Of a stretch of 64,000 bases of DNA, positions 34,901 through 49,600 are shown piece after piece (position 1 is the stretch's first letter; every line of letters starts with the position of its first letter). Source of the stretch: Ostrinia nubilalis (Eukaryota; Arthropoda; Insecta; Lepidoptera; Crambidae); the NCBI RefSeq assembly GCF_963855985.1, contig NC_087098.1, positions 13,846,501 through 13,910,500 of the forward strand, read 5' to 3'. The position numbers and the translations under genes were made by a program. Under the pieces are notes generated by a model that worked only from the letters and a program-made list of their open reading frames with translations, was not told where the DNA came from and made no database searches.

Positions 34901-37638
34901 AAAATAATCCCAAGTCGGAAATGGTGAGTTAGCATCAATCGTTACCTCTTCCTTCAGTTCGCTGTTGGTGACTTCCAAATCTTGGTTGTTCTTGCACGTC
35001 CTGTGCAGCTCCTTGCGAATGCACTCCAGGTCACCCATGAAGCTGACCTCTGTCTTCTTGGAAGACTCCCTGTGGCTCTTCAGATCGTCGTCCAGCTGTT
35101 TGTTGATCTTCCGCAGCTGCTCCATTTCTTTCTGAAAAGTTATTAAGGGACGTATAAAGTACGGATTTTTCAATACTAAAAAAGAACACTGCCAACAATT
35201 TGATTTTTACGCAAACACGCGTGAATAAAGTGGGTCCCTAATCCAAGATAATGATTTTACTCAAACTTCCATCGCAAACTGAAAACTAAGAAAGTAAGTG
35301 TTAGTACCTAGTTGAAAAAAACGAGCTTCACAGTAGTGTTTCCTGTATTCACACATTTTATTTCTTTAGAAAAGTTGGGAAATTTAATGGCAGTGGTCGC
35401 CGACATTTAACACAAAACTCCCGTGTTCACATCACCAACGTAGTCGTTTCGCTGTTATGGTTCCGTGGCGAAGGTGTGCTATAGGAGTCTCCCTATGGTT
35501 CTAGTAAAACCTACCTATTTCATACTAATGTTATCCAAATAAGGTCCCAAGGTGGACCGACGACATCATAAAGGTAGCAGGGAATCGCTGGACGCAGGCC
35601 GCTACCAAACGATTAACATGGAAAGCATTGGGGGAGGCCTATGTTCAGCAGTGGGCGTCCTATGGCTGAAATGATGATATCCAAATAATGCACCTTAAAC
35701 TTCGCATCCAAAGCCTTGAAAGCCGTTTCAGATTTCTTGGCCTCGGTATCTGCTTTGCCAAACATTGCCACCAAGTTGGTGTTTTGAGCCTTCAACGCCT
35801 TTGCATCTCTTTCGGACTTCTCCAAGGCTATACGGAGACCAGATTCGGATTCTTCTACTTCTCGCAGTTTCTTCTTCATTGGTTCAAAACACTTCTTGTA
35901 AGTGTCCCGCTCGGATTCCAGTTTCTTTACCTGAAATGCACACAATTTTAAGGACAATCTTTTGGGTGACTGTGAAAAGCTATGTATTATATTTGAACAT
36001 AAATACATAAAAGTTGTTGGATTATACCTATATCTATAATTTGTATTACCTACTTTCAACATGTGCCAAGTTTCATACATAGTCAGAGGAATTATTCGGA
36101 AGTTAGGACCGCTGACCGATTGCCCTGTCCTACAATGTTGTTCATACGTGATGCGGGCTGCGTTCACTTTGACCTGATCGCAAACCGCATCCTGTATAGA
36201 AAATAATGAAACGCTGAATATCCAAGTGATGCTGGCATTGCCACTTCAGCTTGCTGATGGGGCAACAAGGTTCTGGAGGCCACGTATGTACCGGAAAACG
36301 CAGCGTGAGACGTCCAAGGTGGAGGTGTTGGTGGAGGGTAGCAGGAAGGCGCAATCCGTTACCAACCGGGCAATGTGGAAATCATTGCCTATGTTCAGCA
36401 GTGGATATCCTGTGGCTGAAATGATGAACCAAGAGATACTTTACCTTCCCTTTCAACTGATTCTCCGTGGTCTGCGACTCCTCGATCTTCTTCTTGTAGC
36501 CGCCTTCCATCTCCGCCCACATGTCGTCGGCCTGAGTGAGCATCTCCAGGTAAGCTTGTTCGCGTCGCTCCAGCTCTGCCACTCTGCTCTTCAACTCCTG
36601 CTCGGTGATCAGTAGCGCTCGTATCTTGCTCCCCATAGTTGGATCTACTGGCAGCTGAAATTTGCATTTTATAAAGTTAAAGGGGAAGGTTGAGGGCACA
36701 AGAGCGCGCGGCACGTCGCCCATGCGCTGGACTGATCCAAACCGCACTCAATGATTCACTCCACGAGTGTACAAGAAAGGCCGCAATGAGGGAGGAATGG
36801 CGACGGATTGTAAAGCTTGCCACCAAATCAGGTGTGACGACCACGACCACTCTGGCGAGAGTGTAGCGACGAAGAAGGAAGATTATGTTTGAATTATGTT
36901 TTCTGACGAGGAAATAGCTTTAGATAGTAGGGAAGTACCTAATGTACAGTCGACAGCACATCAGACTACATTTTCGTTGCAAAGTCGCCCCTATCACAAC
37001 TACGTAAGATACCACAGTGTTTACGTTGACGTGCTGTCGACTGTACGCTCCTTAACTGAGCCCTAGCATGTATAACTAGATCCATGAATTATTATAATGC
37101 TTTTATAGGTAACATTCATGTGCACGTACGTAGTTATTATGATTAATAAATTAATTAATTTTATCCATAATCTAATGACTAGTCTAATACTCTTAATTTT
37201 GGAGATAGATAAATTACTGTGTGAATAGATAGAAATATCTATAGGTATATTCATGTAAACCATACAAGAATGATACAAGAAATACCAAATCGAAACGGCA
37301 CAATTTAAGCGGTCTCATCGGTAACAAGCAATCTCTTCCAGGATACCCTGGGAGTGATGATAGTTAAACAATAGGTATACTAAAAGGTATAAGTTGCACT
37401 AATTTCATCAACCAAACTAAATATTCTAGTAAAATGTTTAAAACTACACATCGATCACATTCTTAGATGTTCTGAGACTCTCAAGTCAATGACACGATAA
37501 AAATAATTGGAGTGCTTTCTACAGTGCGTTCAGTGCACATTACCGTTTGTTTGTTGTGTTCTAAGAGCAATTGCTTATATTGACGCGATCGTAAATCCCA
37601 ACTAATATCCCAACTAATATTATAAATGCGAAAGTAAC

Positions 37639-37691
<53 letters not shown>

Positions 37692-40600
37692 TACGCTTTC
37701 CCGCTTAAACCTCGCAACCGATTTTGATGAAATTTGGCATAGAGATAGTTTGAGTCCCGGGAAAGAACATAGGATAGTTTTTATCCCGGTTTTTGAAACA
37801 GGGACGCGCGCGATAAAGTTTTTCTGTGACAGACAAAATTCCACGCGGGCGAAGCCGCGGGCGGAAAGCTAGTCACTAATAAATGTGCCGTCTTGTGATT
37901 CAATCATAAAGCACGATGATTGTGTTTCATCAGAGGAATCGTCATGGTCAAGGAGTTTAACGTTGTTACATGTTACGTACATTCTTAGTACGGTCTGATA
38001 ATGATGTGTTACAGTGAAACATTCTATAGTAATTTTACTTATTTTGTTTCATTTAACTTCGGGAATTTGAATGAGATTTCAAATTATTTGAACAAATCGA
38101 CTTTCCATTGAATTATTTTGTATCAGAAGAACAATAGATTTGACTCCATCTATTAAATTCAAACAGCATCAAATTATTCGATTACTATTCTGCATTACAT
38201 TCTCATTGTCAGTCACAGTGGAAAGTTGTAAGGACAAAAATTCGACTTGTTAAATTACTTATTGATAAATAGTACCTATACTGCTGGGGCAAGTGAAGCC
38301 TGTATTACAAAACTTGTGAACACGTAATGATCGCAGGTAGAAGAACAAACCTTCTCGTTTTCTTTCTCCTTGAGGATTTCGTTTTCAATCTTGTTGATCT
38401 GCTCATTCAACTTTCCTTTCTTGACTTCAGCGCCGCAGACCGCCGCCGCCATTTGCCGTTTGGTCGTTTCCAACTCTTCTTCTAATTCCTTTATCCTTTT
38501 CTCAAGTCCCTTCCTGATTTTTCCTGTTTGATCCTCAATTTGCTTCTTCTCTGTTATGAGTCTGTAATCAACGTCAATTGTTATTAGATAATTAAAGAAT
38601 CTTTTATACTCATGAACACTTTTTAATTAAGTAAACTGTGTACTGACATCATAACAAATAAAACAAACACTACCCAACTAAGTTTGTGTTTATTTATGTT
38701 CTAAAATATGGCCTTACTTTTACTATACATTGTTTATAAAATATTTAATTGCACTATTTTAATTACACTTAACAATATTTGTTACACAATTAAAATAATT
38801 GAAATATTACTGGTCTGTTATTGTTATAAAAACGATTTTTTTTCTTAAATAGCAAAATTTTCTTTGCAAACAGATGCAACGTCAATCATAATAATTAGTG
38901 CCTTTTTTGGACTTCGTGCATATCTGGTCCGCGTGATAGGAAAAACAAGACGTATAAATTGCAATAGATCCGCATGCTTGCCGAAATCCGCGTTACAGGA
39001 AAAAGGCACTTACACCTACGTAGTACTTAGTGCTCAGGACACATCGTGGCTTTTCTTTATTGCCATTCATAACACGAATTTTGCGATGTGGACGTTTTGC
39101 AGTGATTACAAAGCGTTGTGAGTTGTTTTTTCGCTCAATGATCGCAGAGACGATGGCCGTTGGGGCAGAAAAGTTCTCGAGTGGCGACCACGGGCTGGAA
39201 GATGTAGCGTGGGCAGGCCTCCTACTAGGTGGACCGACGATCTGGTAAAGGTTGCGGGAAGAACCTGGATGCGGGCAGCGCAGGACCGTTTATTAAGGAA
39301 AACCTTGGGGGAGGCCTTTGTCCAGCAGAGGACGTTATTTGGCTGAAACGACGATCTTTTCCAGTCTTGATTCTGAGCATAACCTACTTATTTAGAACGT
39401 TTTGTTTGCTTTTGATCGTAACAGGCAAACAGCTAAGAAACTTACTTGAGAACTTGTTGTTCCAACTCCTTGGTCGTGGGCGCGGACGACGTGTTGATGT
39501 CATTCCACGCCACCAGCGCGCCGCAGCCGGCTGGCTTCTGCGACTCCTGCTTCACTTGCGCTATGAACGCCTTCGTGTCTTGGCTGTACGGCGCCATTCG
39601 ACTGATCAGCGCTCGCTGCAATCACGAATAATGGAAAATTCAGGGCCTGTCTCCTTTAGATGCTGATAGAGTCCCTAAAGCTTAGTAGGAACTTATACCA
39701 TAATTTTGCGATACACAGATCTTGGATGGACATATCTGGTGGGAAAAGTCACCGGTAATAAGCAACCTGTATCAGGAACAAGACAAAATGGCCTTTACTA
39801 ACGGATTGAATAAACAAAATGTATGGTGAAGCTTGTAGCGCAAGCTCAATTTGTCGCCAGTTTCCGAATCTTTTAGACGAATCAATATTTCATCAAAAAT
39901 CGCCCAATTCAAAGGCCTCATCAATTATTTAATTGTCACACGTTATGTATTAAATGTAATGTATTAGCACAACTAGATGCAACCAAAAACTCGGCTTTTT
40001 AAAATTACCTGTCCCCCTGGCGACATGTTAACTCCAATAGCTTGCACGACATTCCATGCTATTAACGCTGGAACTGCCTTTTCTAACTTATCCAGCCTCG
40101 TTAAAAGTTCATTCTGGAACAATGGGTTAAGTAAACGTTAAACTTTCTTCTTAATTCAAATAACTACCAAACAGCGTCAACAGTTTATACGATTACCTCT
40201 CTAGCTTTCAAAGTACATTCCCTTTTACTAAGCTCGCCCATAAGCCTTTCGGCTTGCGCCCTTGAACACTCACGCTGCTCTGTCATGTCTCTTAGTTGTG
40301 CTGAGCAAAGCTCATAGTCCATTTCAAGCCTAAAAATAAAATAAAAATTAAGAAACCCGTCATTAATGGTGATACCCACTTGCAGAAAACTTTCTGAAAA
40401 CACTTACTGCTGCCAATGCAATCGGGTGTCATTTTCGATTTCTTCTAATTCACAACAATCTTCCTCTAATCTTTCATACTTCTCTTGAAGTTCTGAAAGC
40501 TGTGATTCAAGCTCCTGTAAAAACAATCACATTATTTTTACAAGTTATCGTGAGAAACTTTGTGGAGTTTTTACCAGCAATGCGTTTTGGATGGTCAATA

Positions 40601-43600
40601 TTAATTACCTGTATTCGATTCTCAAGCTGGAATTCTTTCTGTAACCTTTGCGCTAACTTAGCCTCCTTCACGTCCTGTGCTGCTTCATATATCGAGATTT
40701 TTCCCTCCAAAAACTTAAGCCTCCTCTCGTAATACTGCTTGTGTTTCTTCCCCAACTTCACGCACCTGCACTCCAGGCCATCTCCATCGTCCTTAGTACT
40801 TAATGTTCTATTTCTAACACCTTGCCTTTCAAGTTTCTCTCTTATACTATTCAGTCGCTGTATTTCGGTGTTCAATTCACCGCTGCATTCGAAACTTTCG
40901 TTGACGTCTGTCTGTGTACTTTTACACTCTGTCTCAACTTCTTCGAAAATTCCACTCTCTTGTAGAACGTTATTCGGTTTCCTCTCTTCGCTACAAAGAC
41001 TTTCTAGGGATTCGCACTTATAACCTTTTTGTTGGTATGGTGTTACTGTTGCGATTGCCTTTTGAATTTTGTGCGATGGAATGTCAGGTTCAGATTTCAA
41101 TTTCAGATCACATAATCTTCTAGGTTTAGCCTGTAACACAATTTAATTTATGTATTTGGTTCACAGGGAGTTCAATTTTTAATTCAAACAAACATTTCAG
41201 ATGTCTCCTATGACCATTTTGCCAAATGTGACATTGTCAACTTTTAAATACAATTATTATAGGTACCTATTTAAGATCAAAAAATAGGTTGATTATGATT
41301 AAAATAAAAGAACACTAAACTTACTTGATAGCACTCATCTTCACTGACGGAACTACTTAAAGCTTGGAAATTGTAGAGCAACATCTGGACTTGCTCTAAG
41401 CACGTCCTATCCTCCGCGGATGCTGCGTTCAGTATCATTTGCTCGAGGTGGTCTTTCACTGGGTTGCTCTTCAACGAATCACTGGCTTCTGAGTTCCTGT
41501 CCAATATGTCGGCCAGGACTTGTGCCTTCGCAAAGTCTTCTTTGAAGTCATCGTGGGGGGTGCCTAAATGCCTTCGGGGGTTGCAAGGGCTGCTAGGTGT
41601 GTGTGGGGACTTGTAGCCGGAGTCCATCCGCTTGAGCTCAGGCGACGCGGAGTCCTTGATACGGGACCCCGGAGACACACAGCCTGAGTCAGAATCTGTC
41701 AGGTTGTCCCTAGTTCCCTGCAAAGAAAATTAAGCTTGAACCAGGAAAATATAAAAGTAACGTGTTAGGTAACGTGAGTGAATTGTTGAAATCCTTATCA
41801 ATTTTCGGATTAACGCCAGACAAATGTCCACCTCTGTAAGTTTTTTAATTAAAGAAACCATAATGACTCTAACATTCACTGGGAAAATGTCTAATTGTAA
41901 AAAGAATATAAGTTGTGATTATGATAAAATATCTGACTTGACTGGGTGATTTGCGCATTATAACTCTAATGTTTTCACATATCGCCCACGCAGAGCGATT
42001 AGTGTAGGAGGCAACACTGTAAAAGGCAGTTCGAAAAATATAGTCAGCGTTAGATTTATTTACGAAGCGAACGATAATTATTTTGTTCAATAATATTTAT
42101 AACAGAATCACAGCCGACATTTAACTTAGGTACTGTAAAAAATATAGACCGTTTGCAGGCACAATGTGGAAGAAAACATTAACATTTAACCTGTGGTTAA
42201 AGCAAGTAAATTACTAATGTAAATAAAATCCACACGTATTTTTGCAAGAAAACTAGGTACATTTTGACTTGCAAGAAACTACCCTCCTGAGATGTTTATA
42301 AATACACCATCAGGTGATCCGTCTGCTCGTTTGCCTGCTGTCACATAAAAAAAACTACTACATAAAAGTACTACAGTAGTGGCTAATACTCTTCCAAGGC
42401 TTCCAAGTTTGCAATGCACACTACTAGCATCATTAAGAATCATTTGATCCATTTGCGTCAATAGCTCCCGTCTTTTCCTAAGCACCGTATGGCCTCCTCA
42501 TACCAGCAATGGCTGACCTCAGGAAATGAGCATAGAAGGCTGGCTCCGTACAAGGCGCGCGCGTCACGAGGTGAGCGAACGCCGTGTCCGCGTCCGCAAA
42601 ACTATGGTGTGGTTACACATTGGGATATTACATTACACCAACAATATGTGAACCAATACCCCAAGAAAATTCTGGAGCCCACATATAAATTTTTCTAAAT
42701 TCAAAATGTTAATTCTTTGGGATAAAAAGAGGAGAGTTTAGTAATGTACAGTTTAGTAATCATTCGCCAAGGTTTTGTGTAAATTGGTTGAAATATGAAG
42801 ATAATAATAAATAAATGCTATATTTCTATAAATAGATATAAGTATCAAGTAAGTCGGTAATTCTGTGACAAACTGCATTTCACATGAGCGTAGCCGCGGG
42901 CAAAAGCTAGTACCTTATTAAATACACAGTCGCGATTGACACAATCGACTGATTCGACACGAGCCCGTTTCAAGGAGACGTCTGCCTACGTAACGATGAC
43001 CTAAGTAGGTAAATGTTTGGCTTACCGGTTAGGACTTGAGATGATAAAACATAGTTTTTGGATTGACCAAACATCTTATGGAGCTTACACATGGTGACTT
43101 TTTGCAGCGATACAAACGCGCGTTTGACATCGCGATCGTCATCGCGATCAACATATAAAATCAATTCATACGCGTATTTAAATCGATGGAAACATGCTGC
43201 ATCGCAGTTGCATCGAAGGGTGCTTCGCTAGTTATACACACACAAACGCAGTAGAGGACAAAAGAAGTTGGTATCGTCGCGTTTGTATCGATCCTGTATC
43301 GCGCTAACATCGATGCTGTATCGCGACTGTATCACGATTGTACCTATCGCTGCTTTTGGTAACGTGTATGTGTAAAGGTAGATATTCTGCATTGTTAGAT
43401 GAGAGACGACGCCCAGTTTCCACTTAAACGAAGCAAGAGAGGAGATGTGTTTTAACTTCCAATTTTTTATTATTTCTTCATCTCTCCCCTCAACATTGGT
43501 TCGGAAATTAATGTGATCCATGGTTATTCAAATACATTAAACTCCTTTTCTCTCCACGTTGGTGGAAACCGGCCCTAAGACTTCATAATTAGAAGTTCAT

Positions 43601-46600
43601 TATGCACTCTAAGGTGCAATTTGTGCATAATTTTAGTTTAATATGACTCGTGAGCTGACGTCATGTCGTGATGTGGTCTTACTCGTAAGTCATTTCCATA
43701 CATTCTGTTGTGACTGGTCGATTCCATCAACGAATATAAATAAGAATAAAGTAATACTTGAATACATCAGCATCTAGTCTTAACCTAAGAAAAGCTTGTA
43801 TTATTACCAGACGACAGATATTGTTATATTTTAAATTTAATATGACATTATAACATTGATAGCTAGTCTATCTAGGCTCTACGGGTCCCCTACGTTGTTT
43901 CGAACGCCGCTGTAGCGACGAATGCTGTTGCGATTTTTTTTGCACTGCCTGTTTTTCGAAATAGCGTCGTTCGCAACTACATCATTCGAGTTCATAATGT
44001 TTCGAACCTATGAGGCAGTGGAAAAAAATTCGCAACAGCGTTCGTCGCTACAGCTCCATTCGGACCTACATAGGGGACCCAGGCTCTACATGGTATAGCA
44101 TAGTTCCTCCGTCTGTCTTTATGCTTTAATATAATTATTAAACTACACCACAGATTTTACTGTAGTTTTTATCAATATAATTAGACTCATTCAAGAGGAA
44201 GGGTTTATAAGGTTTACCTACATAGTTATCAGTTTTTGCACCCGAGCGACGCCAGGCCAGTCGCTAATATAATGTTATAAACATTAGGGAATAATAATAT
44301 GTGTTAATGTATTAAAATGCAAGTAAAGTGTTATATTAAATTATCGTACAAATTTTAATTATCGTAGTAATATTGCAATGTTATTTTAGTCGGGTTGAAT
44401 TGAATACGATGAAAGGCAGCCGACTTTCCCTGCCTATGTATTATTAATGTTTCCACACGTACCTACCACTGCGAATGGGAAACAGTTTCGCGTTCACACT
44501 CAATTAACATACTTGAACAATTATATCAATAACTTCTACACTTACGAAGTTACGTAGGTACAAATAGTACTTGAATCACAGAACATAGAAATCTATGTTT
44601 TGTGACTTGAATAATACAGGGTGACGGGAACGGACTTTTACTTAACATTAAATGGACAAAATTTTTTTTTATCGGTAAATGTAAATGCTATGAAGTTTGA
44701 CCATTTCATTGCAGGCAAATCTGTATTAGTAAATGTCTTAATTAATTGGTTACTGTTTAAAAATTAATTACTAAGCGAAGATACAAAATTTCGGAAACGG
44801 AGAAGATTTGTTACTTGGAATTTTGTATTTTCCTGTGTTGTTTTTAAAAGCAGAAATGGCATGGCAAGCTATGAGTTCTCCGGCTAAGCCCTTCACCTAT
44901 ATCAGGGTTAGAGAAAGGCAGTCAGTCGATCAAGTTAGGTTTTTGATATTATGATGCTAACAAAATATCAAAATACACAATTAACACATCCTCTATAAGA
45001 AAAACAATAAATTATTACACATAATGATCGCTGTGGATAGAAAAAATATCGGAATATCGGATAGGAAGCTCTTGGTCTGCATCTCAAGTTCTCAACTGAT
45101 GGAAAGTGATGATCAGGCCGAAGATGGAAGCGAGCTTCAACCGGAATGCAAACACAGAGGAACTCGCTATCTTAACTCTAACTGCTGGAACACAACAATG
45201 CTATCATTGTTATTATGGTGAATTGGCGACTGACTAAGATGGTGGTAGCTAGCCAGGCGGACTTAGTAGAAGCCCTACCGCCCTACCACCAACCAACCCA
45301 AACAGAAAAATCTGCCCCCACTGAGAAACTAGGAGTTCAAAGTTAATGATGATCTCTACATTACATAATCTATACTTTAATATTATAAAGAGGAAAGATT
45401 TGTACCTATTTTTGTATGTTTGTAATGAATAGGCTCAAAAACCACTGAACGGATTTTGATGAAACTTTACAGTATTATTGTTCATAATCCAGAATAACAT
45501 ATAGGCTATAATTTATGACGATCTGTGACAAACGAAATTTCTCGCGTACGAAGCCGCGGGCGGAAAGCTAGTACTACTTATATGAAATTAATTACACTTA
45601 TTGCTTAAAAGTTACTGTGTATGTAGTATGTAGTTAAAGTTCAGCCTAACGATGGCGATCAATGCTTTTAAGTCTGGTCGCCATCGCACGCCGGCTGATC
45701 GCGTTGGTTTGGCTGTACCTTTACGTTCTTTAGGAAGGAATCTGGTATTTGTTTTTTCCTCTCACAAGACTAATGAGCAGAAAAACTGCACACACAAAAT
45801 AAATAAAATAAAGAAGGTTCACACTGAAAGTAATCCGAGTTTTAAAGTTATTAACAAATTGATAATAAATTAGTTGATATAGTCTGACATTATAGGTTAG
45901 TAGTACTTACCAATACTTCATAAATATTATGGTGAACTACTTTGTAATATTATGTAGAGTCATAATAATATGTTAGTTAGATGAGATGGCTTTTAAATCA
46001 CATTGGCAATACAACAATTTATATGTCTAAAACATAATAAAATAATAGGAGCCCTACATAACCTACCCTGTCCCCGCAGGGTAGGTATGCAATTTAATGC
46101 ATTTTTACCCGAAAATACAGATGATTTTCCAACCGACCCATTTTCTTTGCGATCCAGTATTCACTATTTGGTAATTGCCTGTAAGTACCTACTTACATAC
46201 CTACTTACTTATAAAAAAAACAATGTTTAAGTAGTTAATTTGCTAATGAACAAAATGCCATTGTCAATTCTGTCCTTTACTTGCCCAATGCTTAGCTATA
46301 ACGGCAACATTTTGTAACTTCCTTTTGAATCAGGCGCATTGTATTAGCATAGGCCATTGCGAATAAGAAACCAAGAATGTGAATAAATACTACAATACTG
46401 TGTTGGCGCTCGCGTGTCTTTCACAATATATCGTATGTAATTGATTTTATTTCACTCATTCTAAAGATATAATCGAGAAATGGTTTATTCGTGTACGTTA
46501 TGTTATTTATTAAAGGCTAGCTTTTGCCCGCGGCTTCGCCCGCGTGAAAGTTGGCTTGTCACAGATCGTTATAAATTGTTATTCTGATATATAAACAATA

Positions 46601-49600
46601 ATACTGTAAAGTTTAATCAAAATCCGTTCAGTAGTTTTTGCGTGAAAGAGTGGTACGATGTTTTAAACTTCATTTGAAAATGATGACCCTTTTTTCAGGA
46701 TAGTAGGATTATAATATTACATAGTAGGATAGAATGCAGAAGTGGTTCTAAACTACCATAAAACTCAAAATGTATTTGGAAATTCATCGATAAGTGGTAG
46801 CTTGACGAGCTAGTGACTGTATGTACACTGTACAGTCTGTATTTAAAATCACATAATATAAAAGTTAAAACTGGTTGACGTACGTAAGTTTCATAATCCA
46901 TCGAATCCAGGCAATCCGTTGAGGTAAACTAAACACTTATTAATACACTACATCAATTACCGCTACACAGAATACAATTCAAACTAAGTAAGCCAGTAAG
47001 TAATCGCCAAGGCTTTCAAAAGAGAACTGCAAAATTAAATTATCCAACACCTCTACCTACCGCAATTCAAATGTATATTATTTCAACAAAACCAACAAAC
47101 TTACTTCCTACAACTACAATTTTCTTACAACCTTGCTAATCACTCATGCATACACTGTATTGTTTTCAAACATCAGGTAGAAGATAAGAAAATAATCTAA
47201 CTTGATTTATATTAAATTAATATAAAAAATCAATTTAATTGGACATATAATTTACTGATATAAGTACTCGCACACCAGTGTACCTCAAAAACAAATGCCA
47301 CATTAAAATTCCACTATTGTCTTTTGTTTTTCACAAATAAATTTGTAATGGCCTCCAAACTACGCGTCAAAATAAAACAAATGCTGATCGATTTTCGAAC
47401 AGCACCAGTCTTCTTTTGTTTTGTTTTATGAAAATGACGTGGATTCGGCTTACCTTATCAGGGTGCGCGTCTTCCAACTCCAGAAGTCTGAACTCCATGA
47501 GCTCGATTTGATCGCGCGCGTCGCGCAGTGCGTCCGCTAGCCGCGAGCACTCGCGCGCAGACGCGGCCGCGCGCTCCGCCGCCGATCGGCATTGCCCGCA
47601 TGACTGTACAACGATAGGCGGACCATGAGTTATGCAAGAAGCGGGATAGTCGCAGTTTGTACGGTTAAGCCTAGACGCAAACCACCGATTTTTTATCGGC
47701 CGATAGTTTAGTCGGGCAGTTAATCAGTATGGGCACGAGTATGGACGTGCGCACATTACTCCGATTGTCTCTTCATACAAATTAGAATCAAGCCCAACTA
47801 TCGGCCGACTAAAAACCGGTGGTCTGTGCATAGACTAAATGAGACACCAAAACCAGCCGGGCTAGGATGCGCACCTTGTACGCTTATCGACGCCAAAATG
47901 TATGGGCAAAATCGATAAAATGGCGTGATAACCGCTTATCGCGGCGCGCATCTTAGGCCTGCAGCAATACAATATTAAAACAGTGCCGTTGTAGCATAAA
48001 TGCTCAGATATTTTCTGCCGAAGTGTAGACGTAGGGTTCAGAATGTTTTATGTCTAGTCACTCAATCAAGTTGATTTAACTCTAATATGATTTCATAAAT
48101 CAGCTAATGAGGTTCAAGGTGTTATTATGCTTGAGAATTAAATTAAATACGAAGTGTGGTAAGGTAATGTACCTTACCCTATTCACAAGTTAAAAGTCGC
48201 AACTCATTATTCGGCTATGGATCAAACGACTTAAGGCAATAAACTGAATGAATAAGCTTTACGTGAAAATATTTGAGCCTCTCACACATTTGTAATAATC
48301 TGTTGAATCTAGGATGTGTGTTAAAAATTATAAGCTATATCTACAATAATCTACATCTATCATATTTACATTGACTTTAAACTTGTATTAAATTTAGGTA
48401 ACTGAAAACTTTTACTGCATGATTAATGTCATGTATGCAAAAAAACTCATTTTCTTCCTTTTTACAAACGGCTAGACACTTTCGGATTAAGAAATTAATA
48501 AATCAAGTGGATTTACGTTAATGAAACTTTCACACCGCATGTATTTTGTCGGATGTTGCTATTTGGTCGTAGTTTTCTTTCAATTAAGTTTCGTTTTGCA
48601 CTATTTATTTTACGAGAAAGGCTTATTACTGAATTTATTATAAATAATGTTCATGAGTGTAAGAACGGTACAAGATTGTATGTAACAGGTATTTCCACTT
48701 AACTGTATTCAAAGCTTTGCAATGTAATCTACTAATTAATATAAAAATAACTGAAAAATAACATGTCATTCCCAATACATATTATTATGTTCTTATTCAT
48801 CATCATCATCGTCATTTCAGCCATAGGACGTCCACTGCTGAACATAGGCTTCTCCTAATGATTTCCATGTTGATCGATTGGTAGCGGCCTGCGTCCAGCG
48901 CCTTCCTGCTACCTTTATGATAGTTTCCTATTATGAACCCACTAATATATAATTAACACACATTATGTGTGTATAGAATGTTGTTTGTTTTCCTAAAAAT
49001 AACATAAAAATATTTTTTTGTGTGAGATATTTATGAGTGTTTATATTTAGAATAAATCAGATTTAAACCATGTTATGTTCATCATGTCATTAATAGTGAG
49101 TATGTAAGTGTGAGAGACCGAAATTGACAAAAGCGTTGTCATGGGTATTGGGCACGAAAATAAGGGTTAGCATACTTAATAAACAACTCAGAGAAATGAC
49201 TGGATGATCTTTCATAAGTATAAGATGCAAGGATTTGGAATGTTCCTTCAATTTCAAAGACCACGGTCACCCTACTCTGTATGTCACAATGACGCAACGT
49301 CAACCAATAGTTCACTGGGTGACAACTAAATGTTTGAATTGCAATCCTGACATTTTGTACGACGATGTTCTCTTGCTAGACCCAAGGTCGTACCGGATTC
49401 CTTGCGTTGTTAGTGTAGGTCGATGTTATGTTTCGATCTACGCACCACCAATGCATATTGATTAGTTTTAATTAACGATAAACGACATAAAAGACATGGT
49501 ACAGATACATAATATTATTTAAAAATATCAATAAATAATTTGATCCTTTTTTATATTTTATGCTTTACATAAAAAATAAGTTCTTGAACCTCATCAAATC

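Larger units (their letters stand above)
44090..47450. other. Intron with Helitron-like copies, no exon seen
   Basis: The two Helitron-like elements at 45369-45571 and 46517-46735 lie here. The rest is AT-rich with no recognised gene. Confidence 0.45.

Noticed and set aside
42279..42485. Minus-strand ORF with MDQMILNDAS resembling LEQMILNAAS of the exon at 41325-41717, perhaps a duplicated exon
   Set aside because: Similarity is limited to about ten residues, and the rest of the ORF is repeat sequence with a CAGGTGATCCGTCTGCTCGT word.
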